Assembly: GCA_903826865.1 (NCBI GenBank)
Contig: CAIKGD010000037.1
Span: 30,993-94,992 of the forward strand
DNA: 64,000 nucleotides
Source of the DNA: an uncultured Verrucomicrobiota bacterium
GTDB lineage: Bacteria > Verrucomicrobiota > Kiritimatiellia > Kiritimatiellales > Tichowtungiaceae
Direction of reading: 5' to 3'
Every line of letters starts with the position of its first letter. Positions within the stretch are counted from its first letter, which is position 1. The notes beneath the pieces are model-generated. The model saw only the letters and a program-made list of their open reading frames with translations, searched no databases and was not told where the DNA came from. Below are positions 33,674-41,896 of this stretch, piece after piece. The translations under genes and the position numbers were made by a program.

Positions 33674-34716
33674 GCAATTTAATTAGAAAATCTGTGGAAG
33701 CGATGAGCGGCTATGTTCCGGGCGAACAGCCGAAGGGCGAGGGCATTATCAAGCTGAACACGAATGAAAATCCGTGGCTTTGCTCGCCGGAGGTGCGCGA
33801 CATGCTGAACGAGATTGATATCGCCGAGCTGGCGAAGTATCCCGATCCGCTCTGCATGGAAGTGCGCAAGGTGATTGCCGAGAAGTTTGAAGTCGGCATC
33901 GGCAATATCTTTGCCGGTAACGGGTCCGACGAAATTCTGGCACTTTGCGTCCGTGCATTTGCGGAGCGCGACGGTTTGGTCGGTTATTTTGATCCGTCCT
34001 ATTCACTCTATCCGGTGCTGGCGCAGATCGAAGAAATTAAAACCAAACCGGTGGCGTTGGACGAAAATTTTGAATGGCAGATGCCTAAAGGATACGAAGC
34101 CTCGGTTTTCTTTCTGACCAACCCCAATGCGCCGACGGGCATGCTGTTCCCGAAGGCCAAGGTCGAAGCTTTCATTAAAACGTTTCCCGGTGTGGTGGTG
34201 ATTGACGAGGCCTATGTGGATTTCGCCAGCGAAAACTGCATGGAGTTCGCGACGAAGTACGACAATGTGCTGGTGGCGAGGACGCTTTCCAAATCCTACG
34301 CGCTGGCCGGTATCCGTTTCGGCTACTGCATTGGCGCGAAGCCGCTGATTGATGCGCTGCACAAAATCAAGGATTCGTACAATGTCAACCGCCTGACCCA
34401 GGAGCTGGCGCGTGTTGCGCTGCTTGATGAAGGGACGATGGAGGCGATCACGGCGGCCGTCAAAGGAACGCGCGGACTCTTAACCGACGAACTGAAGACG
34501 CTGGGATTCAAGGTCTATCCCTCCGAAGCCAATTTTGTCTGGGCCAAACCGCCGAAGCCCGGCGCGCAGAAAATTTTCGAAGAACTCCGCAAACGTAATA
34601 TTTTCATTCGCTGGTTCGACGGCGACCGCACCCGCGATTTCCTGCGCATCACAGTCGGCATGAACGAACAGATCATGGCGCTGGTCGAGGCGCTCGAAGA
34701 AATTCTCGGCAAATAG
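33670..34716 (+). CDS. hisC: histidinol-phosphate aminotransferase
   Basis: A PLP-dependent class II aminotransferase, 348 residues. KLNTNENPW near residue 25, GNGSDEIL, FFLTNPNAPTG, VVVIDEAYVDFA and the PLP-lysine motif ARTLSKSYALAGIRFGY are all canonical for HisC. It converts imidazole-acetol phosphate to histidinol phosphate using glutamate. Its start overlaps the vapC stop by 4 bases. hisD is 5.2 kb upstream on the same strand. Confidence 0.94.
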   Translation: MSNLIRKSVEAMSGYVPGEQPKGEGIIKLNTNENPWLCSPEVRDMLNEIDIAELAKYPDPLCMEVRKVIAEKFEVGIGNIFAGNGSDEILALCVRAFAERDGLVGYFDPSYSLYPVLAQIEEIKTKPVALDENFEWQMPKGYEASVFFLTNPNAPTGMLFPKAKVEAFIKTFPGVVVIDEAYVDFASENCMEFATKYDNVLVARTLSKSYALAGIRFGYCIGAKPLIDALHKIKDSYNVNRLTQELARVALLDEGTMEAITAAVKGTRGLLTDELKTLGFKVYPSEANFVWAKPPKPGAQKIFEELRKRNIFIRWFDGDRTRDFLRITVGMNEQIMALVEALEEILGK

Positions 34717-34728
34717 TATCGAGGTTTT

Positions 34729-34782
34729 GGTAGGGACGGCTCGCCGAGCCGTCCGCGGCGCGCCCGGCGGTCGCGCCCTACC
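34729..34782. repeat. GGTAGGG palindromic repeat, copy 1
   Basis: Outer arms GGTAGGG (34729-34735) and CCCTACC (34776-34782) enclose a perfect hairpin GGACGGCTCG-C-CGAGCCGTCC (34734-34754) and a second GC-rich hairpin, a three-way-junction shape. It lies just 3' of hisC. Confidence 0.75.
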
Positions 34783-34802
34783 TGAAAAACGGAGGAATCG
34801 AA

Positions 34803-35006
34803 ATGGCAACGACCTGTCCGAATAAAGAAAAGAATCTGGCGGCCTGCAGTTGCACATACGACTGCGCGAAAAAAGGACTTTGCTGCGAATGTGTGGCGTA
34901 TCACCGCGCCAAGCAACAGATTCCCGGCTGCTTTTTCTCAGAAGCGGGTGAAGCAACATATGATCGTTCCGCCGCTGCCTTTTGCGTCGATTACAGAGTC
35001 TGTTAG
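34803..35006 (+). CDS. DUF6485 family Cys-rich small protein
   Basis: 67 residues with eight Cys: TCPNKEKNLAACSCTYDC then KKGLCCECVAYHRAKQQIPGCFFSE and a late ATYDRS. This order of Cys and the YHR/CFF signature match DUF6485 proteins, found in anaerobes. The clustered Cys suggest metal binding; function is unknown. AGGAGG-like GGAGGAATCG precedes the ATG. Confidence 0.85.
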   Translation: MATTCPNKEKNLAACSCTYDCAKKGLCCECVAYHRAKQQIPGCFFSEAGEATYDRSAAAFCVDYRVC

Positions 35007-35013
35007 CCGGTTG

Positions 35014-35637
35014 CTATTTCTGTGCGGCTTTGAACGCCGCGAACGATTTGACCTCTTGATTGAGCGCTTCGAACGCTTTGGTCTTCTGGAGGCGAACGTA
35101 GAGATCCTTTTCTTCGGCGAGCTGATCGGCGATTGCTTTGGGGTCGAGCACCATGAGGGCGTAGGCGGTGGAGGTGTCTCCGGCAGTTTCATATTTCAGT
35201 GTCTGCGCGATACTGCCGGCAATCTGTCCGGCGAGCACTTTACTGGTGTTATTGAATCCGGACAGGAGCAGCGACTCGTACGGTATTCCTGTTTCCTCTG
35301 AAAAGGCTTTCGCAAGGGCTTCAACCCGGGCGTTCACCATTCGGGAAAGCTCCAGACGTCCGTTTTTCTTAGCCATGTTGAGTGCCAGTTCGTGACTTTT
35401 TGATTTATCGGTGCCGAGTGCGGCCAGTCCGCCAACTTCCCTAATTACAGCAGACAGCTTCTGCATTTCTTCCCGCAACGTCGGTTGAATCACCGGCGCA
35501 AGGGTCGGTTCAGGTGCGGAAACCGCTGCCGCTGCGGGAGCCGGAGCTGCCGGCACTGCCGAAACAGGTTTGTTTGTTGAGCAGCCGGCCAGCAGAACCG
35601 TGGTGGTGAGGAAGGTAAAAAACAGTGCTTTTTTCAT
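35014..35637 (-). CDS. LPP20-like lipoprotein
   Basis: A 207-residue lipoprotein: signal with lipobox LAGC (Cys 19), a Pro/Ala-rich linker (~20-55), then a domain in which ARVEALAKAFSEETGI and a trailing AYALMVLDPKAIADQ pattern resemble LPP20 family proteins. Probably anchored to the outer membrane. It is convergent with the DUF6485 gene, whose stop is 7 bases away, and divergent from the etf operon. Confidence 0.7.
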   Translation of the reverse strand: MKKALFFTFLTTTVLLAGCSTNKPVSAVPAAPAPAAAAVSAPEPTLAPVIQPTLREEMQKLSAVIREVGGLAALGTDKSKSHELALNMAKKNGRLELSRMVNARVEALAKAFSEETGIPYESLLLSGFNNTSKVLAGQIAGSIAQTLKYETAGDTSTAYALMVLDPKAIADQLAEEKDLYVRLQKTKAFEALNQEVKSFAAFKAAQK

Positions 35638-35743
35638 GACAAATCTCTTTTATTGGATTAACCGGTATGTTCCCTGCATTTGCAACGGAACCAAAATAGA
35701 GCATTCCCGAAAGGGCGGCAACCGATAAATCGGGTGTTTCGGC

Positions 35744-35772
35744 TTGAGGTCGCGCGCTCCTATCCTTATAAC
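35744..35772 (+). promoter_or_regulatory. predicted sigma-70 promoter of etfB-etfA-trxB-acd
   Basis: TTGAGG (35744-35749), 17-base spacer, TATAAC (35767-35772), 33 bases before the etfB ATG, which has a strong AAAGGAG ribosome-binding site. Confidence 0.6.
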
Positions 35773-35804
35773 CGAGGCCTATTTTTCCAAGGAAAGGAGC
35801 CTTT

Positions 35805-36590
35805 ATGAACATTGTGGTTTGCATCAAGCAGGTGCCGGACTCGGACAAGGTCACGATTGACCGCGAGACGAACCGTCTCAACCGCGCCGGAGTACCGAGC
35901 ATCATCAACCCCTTTGACGAAAATGCACTGGAAATGGCGTTGCAACTCAAAGATAAGCACGGCGGTAAAATTACCGTTATCTCCATGGGTCCGCCGCAGG
36001 CCGAGGAGGCGCTTCGTACGGCGCTTTCGCATGGCGCGGATGAAGCGATCCTGATTTCCGACCGTAAGTTCGGCGGTGCCGATACCTGGGCCACTTCCTA
36101 TACGATCACGCTGGCTCTCAAAAAGCTGACCGATCCGGTCGATCTGATTCTTTTCGGCAAGCAGGCGATTGACGGTGACACCGCGCAGGTCGGCCCCGGT
36201 GTAGCGCACTTCTACGGCGTACCGATGATTACCTACGCCAAAGCCTGTGAAGTGACTGATAAAGGGTTCCGTGTTCAGCAGGTGACCGACCACGGCTACA
36301 ACGTCTGGGATGTCGAAAAACCGGCCGCGCTGACGGTGGTTAAAGAAGCCAATTCGCTGCGGATGCCTTCGCTGAAGAAAAAGATGGCCGCCAAGAAAGC
36401 CGAAATCCCGGTCTGGGGCGTCGAACAGCTTCAGCCCGACGAAACCAAAATCGGCCTGAACGGTTCGCCGACCAAAGTAAACAAGGTTTTTGCGCCGCCG
36501 GTGAAACTCAACAAGGAAATCCTGTCCGGCGAACCGGCTGACATGGTTAAAGAACTCATTTTTAAACTGCGGGAGAAGAAAGTCCTATGA
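35805..36590 (+). CDS. etfB: electron transfer flavoprotein beta subunit
   Basis: 261 residues. MNIVVCIKQVPDSDKV is the standard N-terminus; GKQAIDGDTAQVGPGVA and the long GVPSIINPFDENALE segment match the anaerobe-type EtfB of Clostridia and Acidaminococcus. EtfB binds AMP or FAD at the interface and passes electrons between an acyl-CoA dehydrogenase and its donor. It overlaps etfA by 4 bases (ATGA). Whether the complex bifurcates cannot be decided from these motifs alone. Confidence 0.95.
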   Translation: MNIVVCIKQVPDSDKVTIDRETNRLNRAGVPSIINPFDENALEMALQLKDKHGGKITVISMGPPQAEEALRTALSHGADEAILISDRKFGGADTWATSYTITLALKKLTDPVDLILFGKQAIDGDTAQVGPGVAHFYGVPMITYAKACEVTDKGFRVQQVTDHGYNVWDVEKPAALTVVKEANSLRMPSLKKKMAAKKAEIPVWGVEQLQPDETKIGLNGSPTKVNKVFAPPVKLNKEILSGEPADMVKELIFKLREKKVL

Positions 36591-37585
36591 GCACCAAAAA
36601 GGAAATCTGGGTTTACGCGGAACAGGAAAACGGCAAGCAGGCCGGTGTGGTTTTTGAGTTGCTCTCCGAAGGGCGCAAGCTGGCGGCCAAATCGGGGTTC
36701 ACCCTTTGCGCGGTGCTGGCCTCCGCTAACGGCAAGCCGATGCATCAGGAGCTGTTCAATTACGGCGCGAAGAAAATCTACAACATCGAAGACCCTAAAC
36801 TGGACACCTACCAGAACGACTACTGCTCCAAGGTTATGGCTGACCTGATCAAGGCGCAGAACCCGGAGATCGTTCTCTACGGTGCCAGCACTATCGGCCG
36901 CAGTCTTGCGCCGACGGTCGCCGTCATGGGCTGGGCCGGTCTCACCGCCGACTGTACCGAGCTTGATTTTGACACCGAACGCGGGATTCTGCTCCAGACT
37001 CGTCCGGCCTTCGGCGGCAATATCATGGCCACCATCATCTGCCCCGACCACCGTCCGCAGATGTCAACGGTACGCTCCAACGTCTTTAAGAAAGAGCGCG
37101 TCAGCGAGCACGAAACCGGCGAAGTGGTTGATGTCAAAGTCGACCTCTCCGGCATCAAAGAGCGCATGAAACGGGTTGAAAGTGTCGTCGAAGAGATCAA
37201 CACCGTTGACCTCAAAGCCGCCGACTACATCGTTTCCGGCGGACGCGGCATCGGAGCTCCCGAAAACTTTAAGGTGATCGAAGGATTGGCCGGAGCCCTC
37301 GGTGGCGCGGTCGGTGCTTCGCGCGCTACCGTGGATGCGGGCTGGATTTCACATCATCATCAGGTCGGCCAGACCGGCAAAACCGTTTGTCCTTTGGTTT
37401 ATGTCGCCTGCGGCATCTCCGGTGCCATTCAGCATCTGGCCGGTATGCAGAGCGCCGACCTCATCATCGCGATCAACAAAGACCGCGATGCGCCGATTTT
37501 CGACGTAGCCGACTTCGGCCTGGTCGGCGACCTGCATCAGATCGTGCCGGAATTTACGAAACAGATTAACGCGCTGAAGAGCTAG
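36587..37585 (+). CDS. etfA: electron transfer flavoprotein alpha subunit
   Basis: 332 residues. N-terminal domain, then the FAD-binding C-terminal domain with IVSGGRGIGAPENF, VGASRATVDAGWISHHHQVGQTGK and PLVYVACGISGAIQHLAGM, the diagnostic EtfA block. Partner of EtfB in the same operon. The ribosome-binding site of trxB overlaps its stop codon. Confidence 0.95.
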   Translation: MSTKKEIWVYAEQENGKQAGVVFELLSEGRKLAAKSGFTLCAVLASANGKPMHQELFNYGAKKIYNIEDPKLDTYQNDYCSKVMADLIKAQNPEIVLYGASTIGRSLAPTVAVMGWAGLTADCTELDFDTERGILLQTRPAFGGNIMATIICPDHRPQMSTVRSNVFKKERVSEHETGEVVDVKVDLSGIKERMKRVESVVEEINTVDLKAADYIVSGGRGIGAPENFKVIEGLAGALGGAVGASRATVDAGWISHHHQVGQTGKTVCPLVYVACGISGAIQHLAGMQSADLIIAINKDRDAPIFDVADFGLVGDLHQIVPEFTKQINALKS

Positions 37586-37597
37586 AGGTTCCAACCT

Positions 37598-38518
37598 TTG
37601 GAAAACGTCGTCATTATCGGAACGGGTCCTGCCGGCTTGACCGCCGCTGTCTATACGGCGCGCGCCAACCTCAATCCGCTGGTGATTGAAGGGTTCCAAC
37701 CCGGCGGCCAGCTCACCACCACCACCGATATCGAAAACTATCCGGGGTTTCCGCAAGGTATCAGCGGTATGGAATTGATGGATCTTACCCGTAAACAGGC
37801 CGAACGCTTCGGCGCGCGGTTTAAAAACGGCGAAGTGGTTTCTTCCTGCCTGACCTGCCTGCCGCACAGCATTACGCTCAGCGACGGCGAAAAGATCGAG
37901 GCGAAAACCATTATCATCGCCACCGGCGCCAGCGCGCAGTATCTCGGCATCGAATCCGAGCATAAGCTGATCGGCCGCGGCGTTTCGGGCTGCGCCGTCT
38001 GCGACGGCGCATTTTACCGCGACGTGCCGGTCGCCGTGGTCGGCGGCGGCGACACCGCGATGGAAGACGCCTTGTTCCTCACGCACTTCGCCTCCAAAGT
38101 AACCGTCATTCACCGCCGCGATCAGTTCCGCGCCTCCAAGATCATGGTGGATCGCCTGCTGGCGCATCCCAAAATTGAAGTCCGGTGGGACTCTGCAGTC
38201 GAAGAGGTTCTTGATGTTGCCAAAAATGAAGTGACCGGCCTGAAAATCCGCAACGTAAAAACCGGCGCGATTTCCGAATTGAAAGTAAACGGACTGTTTG
38301 TTGCCATCGGCCACAAGCCGAACACGAAACCGTTTGCCGGTCAGCTGGACGTGGATCACGCCGGTTATCTGATCGCCAGAAACACCCGCACCAATCTGGA
38401 CGGCGTGTTTGCGGCGGGCGACGTGCAGGATGCGGTTTACCGGCAGGCCGTCACCGCCGCCGGATCAGGCTGTATGGCCGCACTGGAGGCCGAACGCTTT
38501 TTAGGAAGTATGAAATAG
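37598..38518 (+). CDS. trxB: thioredoxin-disulfide reductase
   Basis: 306 residues. N-terminal FAD motif VVIIGTGPAGLTAAVYTARA, redox pair CAVC (residues ~131-134), NADPH motif VVGGGDTAMEDALFL and C-terminal GVFAAGDVQDAVYRQAVTAAG. Reduces thioredoxin with NADPH; low-molecular-weight type. The start is TTG, preceded by AGAGGT 8 bases upstream that overlaps the etfA stop, so translation may be coupled. The palindrome TCCAACCTTTGGA (37590-37602) covers the TTG start. Position inside an Etf/acyl-CoA dehydrogenase operon suggests joint redox control. Confidence 0.94.
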   Translation: MENVVIIGTGPAGLTAAVYTARANLNPLVIEGFQPGGQLTTTTDIENYPGFPQGISGMELMDLTRKQAERFGARFKNGEVVSSCLTCLPHSITLSDGEKIEAKTIIIATGASAQYLGIESEHKLIGRGVSGCAVCDGAFYRDVPVAVVGGGDTAMEDALFLTHFASKVTVIHRRDQFRASKIMVDRLLAHPKIEVRWDSAVEEVLDVAKNEVTGLKIRNVKTGAISELKVNGLFVAIGHKPNTKPFAGQLDVDHAGYLIARNTRTNLDGVFAAGDVQDAVYRQAVTAAGSGCMAALEAERFLGSMK

Positions 38519-38610
38519 TTTGAAGTTCAGAGTTCAGGGTTCAAAGTCGGGAGTTTAACTGACTGGAAACCGGGAACTCTGAACAAGGAACTGAGAACTG
38601 AAACAAGGAG
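38519..38610. repeat. inverted GTTCAG-word repeat
   Basis: AGTTCAGAGTTCAGGGTTC is mirrored by GGGAACTCTGAAC and GGAACTGAGAACTGAA 25-60 bases later. A low-complexity palindromic spacer between trxB and the acyl-CoA dehydrogenase gene, of a kind seen as scattered repeats in many bacterial genomes. Confidence 0.5.
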
Positions 38611-38616
38611 AACAGT

Positions 38617-39786
38617 ATGGCGGGAATCAACTATGGACTGACAGAAGAGCAGCTCGAAATCCGGGACATGCTCGATGAATTTGGCAAAGAACGCGTTGTG
38701 CCGGTTCGCGCCGAGCTGGATGAAAAAGGCATTTTCCCCTCTGACCTGCTCAAAGAGCTGGGAAAAATGGACATGATGGGCCTTTATATTGACGAAGCTT
38801 ACGGCGGAATGGGCGTCGGCCATCTCGGTTTCTGCGTCGCCGTTGAAACTCTCAGCAAATACTGCATCGGCGTCTCTGTTTCTTTCGCTGCCAACGCGCT
38901 CGGCGCCGACCCGATCATCATCGGCGGTTCCGAAGAACAGAAGAAAAAATATCTCTCTCCGCTCGCCAGCGGCGAAAAATGGGCCGCCTTCGGTCTGACT
39001 GAACCGAACGCTGGTTCCGATGCCGGCGGCATTGCCACCACCGCCGTCAAGAAGGGCGACAAATATATCCTCAACGGTACCAAGCAATGGATCACCAACG
39101 GCGGCGAAGCCGACACCTATACGATCCTGGCCGTCACCAACAAGAACAAAGGCGCCCGCGGCGTTTCCTGTTTCATTGTTGAAAAAGGCATGCCCGGTTT
39201 CAGCTTCGGCAAAAAAGAAGACAAGCTCGGCATCCGCGCCTCCGCCACCCGTGAGCTCATCTTCCAGGACTGCGAAGTCCCTGCCGAAAACCTCATCGCG
39301 AAAGAAGGTATGGGCTTCCTGCTCGCCATGAAAACGTTCGACATTTCCCGCCCGGGTATCGCCGCGCAGGGCGTCGGTCTGGCACAGGGCGCACTCGACA
39401 TGGCCGTTGACTACGCCCGCGTACGCCATCAGTTCGGCAAACCGATCATCGCCAATCAGGGCCTACAGTGGATGCTCGCCGACATGGCCATGAAGGTCGA
39501 AACCGCGCGCGCCATCACCTACGTCGCCTGCAACACCATCGACGGCGGCGAAAAGGATGTCTCCAAAATCTCCGCCATGTGCAAATGCTATGCTGGCGAT
39601 GTGGCCATGTCCGTCACCGTCGATGCCCTGCAGGTTCTCGGCGGCTACGGCTTCATGAAAGAATATCCGGCTGAAAAAATGATGCGTGACGCCAAGATCC
39701 TCCAGATCTACGAAGGCACCAACCAGATTCAGCGCGATGTCATCGGCGCGGCACTCATCAAAGAGTACGCCTCGAAGGCCCGCTAA
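38617..39786 (+). CDS. acyl-CoA dehydrogenase (short-chain type)
   Basis: A 389-residue FAD enzyme of the acyl-CoA dehydrogenase family: GLTEPNAGSDAGGI, GTKQWITNGGEADT, LGIRASATRELIFQD, YARVRHQFGKPI, and the catalytic-base segment ILQIYEGTNQIQR (Glu), typical of butyryl/short-chain enzymes. AAGGAG lies 6 bases upstream. Being the last gene after etfBA and trxB, it is the natural electron partner of the flavoprotein. A strong terminator follows. Confidence 0.93.
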   Translation: MAGINYGLTEEQLEIRDMLDEFGKERVVPVRAELDEKGIFPSDLLKELGKMDMMGLYIDEAYGGMGVGHLGFCVAVETLSKYCIGVSVSFAANALGADPIIIGGSEEQKKKYLSPLASGEKWAAFGLTEPNAGSDAGGIATTAVKKGDKYILNGTKQWITNGGEADTYTILAVTNKNKGARGVSCFIVEKGMPGFSFGKKEDKLGIRASATRELIFQDCEVPAENLIAKEGMGFLLAMKTFDISRPGIAAQGVGLAQGALDMAVDYARVRHQFGKPIIANQGLQWMLADMAMKVETARAITYVACNTIDGGEKDVSKISAMCKCYAGDVAMSVTVDALQVLGGYGFMKEYPAEKMMRDAKILQIYEGTNQIQRDVIGAALIKEYASKAR

Positions 39787-39809
39787 GTTTTCCGGCGAAA
39801 CGGAAACAG

Positions 39810-39839
39810 AAGCCGCCCCGGAAACGGGGCGGCTTTTTT
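39810..39839 (+). terminator. intrinsic terminator of the etf operon
   Basis: Perfect 11-bp stem AAGCCGCCCCG / CGGGGCGGCTT with a GAAA loop (39821-39824) and six T's (39834-39839), 24 bases after the acyl-CoA dehydrogenase stop. Confidence 0.93.
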
Positions 39840-39844
39840 CTTCA

Positions 39845-39921
39845 GGTAGGGACGGACCGCCGGGCCGTCCGCGGACCGCTCGGGCTCCGGTGAGCTTGCC
39901 GAACTGTGAGCGATCCCTGCC
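39845..39921. repeat. GGTAGGG palindromic repeat, copy 2
   Basis: GGTAGGG (39845-39851) and CCCTGCC (39915-39921, one G-T pair) enclose a GGACGGACC.../...GGGCCGTCC hairpin (39850-39870) and a diverged second arm. It follows the terminator. Confidence 0.65.
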
Positions 39922-39977
39922 TTGAAGAAATGCTTTTTGTGTTTTTCGTGGCGATCATTCCCGATTAGAGTACCCGC

Positions 39978-40421
39978 ATGAAACGGCGGATCATTCTCTG
40001 GACAGCGGGACTTCTCGCCCTGCTTGTGCTCACGCGCTGCCATTTTGTTTTCCCGCCGCTGCGCTGTCCCGATGCGGTCGTCACCGTTAAAACTACCGGC
40101 TATTGTGCCTGTCCGAAGTGCAGCGACTGGAAATTCAATTGGCTTGGACTGCCTGTTTCGAGGGCGGGAAAAATAAAAACCATCGGACAGACCTCCGGCA
40201 CACGCATAGCCCGGCCCGGTACTGTTGCTGCTGACCCGAAGGTCTTTCCGCCGGGAACAGAATTTTATATTCCCGGCTACGGCTGGGGCCGTGCCGAAGA
40301 CATCGGCGGCGGCATCCAAGGCAATCATCTCGACCTTTACTTCCAGCGGCACCGCACTGCTGAGAAATGGGGAGAACAGATTCAAAGAGTCAAAGTCTGG
40401 TATTCTCGCGATAGATTCTGA
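39978..40421 (+). CDS. 3D-domain protein (RlpA/MltA-like beta-barrel)
   Basis: 147 residues, with a hydrophobic N-terminal segment (~5-22; ends LTRCH, not a good lipobox), then TTGYCACPKCSDW and GTVAADPKVFPPGTEFYI, ... GRAEDIGGGIQGNHLDLYF. The three spaced Asp residues (ADP, EDI, LDL) are the 3D motif that forms the catalytic region of MltA-type peptidoglycan transglycosylases. The CxC..C cluster is typical of related proteins. Likely periplasmic and acting on peptidoglycan. Confidence 0.8.
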   Translation: MKRRIILWTAGLLALLVLTRCHFVFPPLRCPDAVVTVKTTGYCACPKCSDWKFNWLGLPVSRAGKIKTIGQTSGTRIARPGTVAADPKVFPPGTEFYIPGYGWGRAEDIGGGIQGNHLDLYFQRHRTAEKWGEQIQRVKVWYSRDRF

Positions 40422-40830
40422 CTGAACGACCGCTTCCCATTGAACCGTAAAATAGCAGTCGGTCGGTTGCATCAGATTCAATTTGACTGTTCTGGAGTGG
40501 TGAAATTGCTTGTTTTATCTCCCGTTCCTTGTGGCGGACTTTCCCAGAAAAATCCCCTCGCTGGGTATCTCTAACCAATGGAATGGCTGGTCTCCTGTTA
40601 TTGGTAAAATGATTTAGAAAATTACTCGATCCGAGCCAAACACGCTCTCATTTCACCGCCATTTTATCAGGCCTTGTTTCAGGGATGATATTTTGCCGCG
40701 GAGTCTCGGGGAACATAGGGAAAAAGAAAATTTCCCAACAAGGCAGTGGAAAGGTGCGGGAAAAGGCGGACGAAAAAAGTCCGATGAAGCCATAGCACTC
40801 TTTGCCTTTTCCCGCCCCACATTGCAGACG
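40422..40830. other. spacer with a large inverted repeat
   Basis: 409 bases without a gene. GCGGGAAAAGGC (40756-40767) pairs perfectly with GCCTTTTCCCGC (40804-40815), and the loop holds CGGAC-GAAAAAA-GTCCG (40767-40783). It is 3' of both converging genes and may end transcription of era. Confidence 0.55.
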
Positions 40831-41745
40831 TTAAGCGTAACCGAGTTTCTTCAGTATCCAGAAATTTTTACGCCAGTCCTTTTCGACCTTCACCCAAAGA
40901 TTCAGCCGGACCGGCAGGCCGTACATTTCCGCCAGCTCTTTTTCGGCGTGATGTTTTACCGATTTGAGCAGCCGGCCTTTCTCGCCGATCACAATACCCT
41001 TCTGCGAATGGCGTTCGATGTAGATATCCGCATCGACCTTCCATTCGGTTTCGCCTTCGGTGACCGTCTCGACCCAGACGGCGATGCAGTGCGGGAGTTC
41101 GTCGTGCAGCCGTTCAAAAAGTTTTTCGCGGATCACGTCGGCCATGTTCAGTTTGCGCGGATAGTCGGTCAGCATCTCTTCGGGAAAAAGCGGCGGGCCT
41201 GCCGGAACCGTTGCAAACAGCGCGGAGATCAGCTCCGGCAGTCCGCCGCCTTTCAGCGCCGACCCTTCAATCCAGACCGGTTTCACCGTTGAGTTTTTCT
41301 CCTCGGCGATTTCTTTCCAAAGCGTTTTATAGGTTTCGACAAACGACGTGCCGAGATCGGTCTTGTTCAGCAGTATCAGGCACGGCGTTGTTTCTGCGGC
41401 CAGCCGCCGCATCCAGCCGTCATCTTCCTGCCACGGCTTGCTGGAGGCGTCCAGCACCAGCAGAACGGCGTCCGCGCCGTTCACAGAGGAGCGCGCCATT
41501 TTGTTGAGGTTTTTACCCAGCTCGCCCTGCGCCTTGTGCACGCCGGGCGTGTCGAGAAAGACGACCTGTCCGCGCGGCTCCGTCAGAATGGCGCGGATGA
41601 TATTGCGCGTCGTCTGCACGGTGTCGCTGACGATGCTCACCTTTTCGCCGAGCAGCGCGTTGAGCAGCGTGGATTTGCCGACATTCGTCCGCCCGACCAC
41701 CGCCACTACGCCTGCACGCGGTTCACTGTTAATTTCTTCACTCAT
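40831..41745 (-). CDS. era: GTPase Era
   Basis: 304 residues. G1 GRTNVGKSTLLNAL, G3 DTPGVHKAQG and G4 NKTD form the Ras-like GTPase domain, and the C-terminal ~110 residues are the KH domain with VIGEKGRLLK. Era binds 16S rRNA 3' end and assists 30S maturation. A complete, normal-length protein. Confidence 0.96.
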   Translation of the reverse strand: MSEEINSEPRAGVVAVVGRTNVGKSTLLNALLGEKVSIVSDTVQTTRNIIRAILTEPRGQVVFLDTPGVHKAQGELGKNLNKMARSSVNGADAVLLVLDASSKPWQEDDGWMRRLAAETTPCLILLNKTDLGTSFVETYKTLWKEIAEEKNSTVKPVWIEGSALKGGGLPELISALFATVPAGPPLFPEEMLTDYPRKLNMADVIREKLFERLHDELPHCIAVWVETVTEGETEWKVDADIYIERHSQKGIVIGEKGRLLKSVKHHAEKELAEMYGLPVRLNLWVKVEKDWRKNFWILKKLGYA

Positions 41746-41896
41746 AATTTTTCAGGTCCGGGGAGATAAGAGCCGTTTTTCACAGATATTGAAATCCTAT
41801 TCTCCAACATCCGGCAGAAACGGCATAAGCCGTCCGCTGGACATTTTTTCAACAAATCATCAGGATGCCCCGGTTCAACAACCGAAAGGATCCGTC

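Noticed and set aside
40693..41292. 199-codon plus-strand frame over era
   Set aside because: Shadow of era with part of the spacer.
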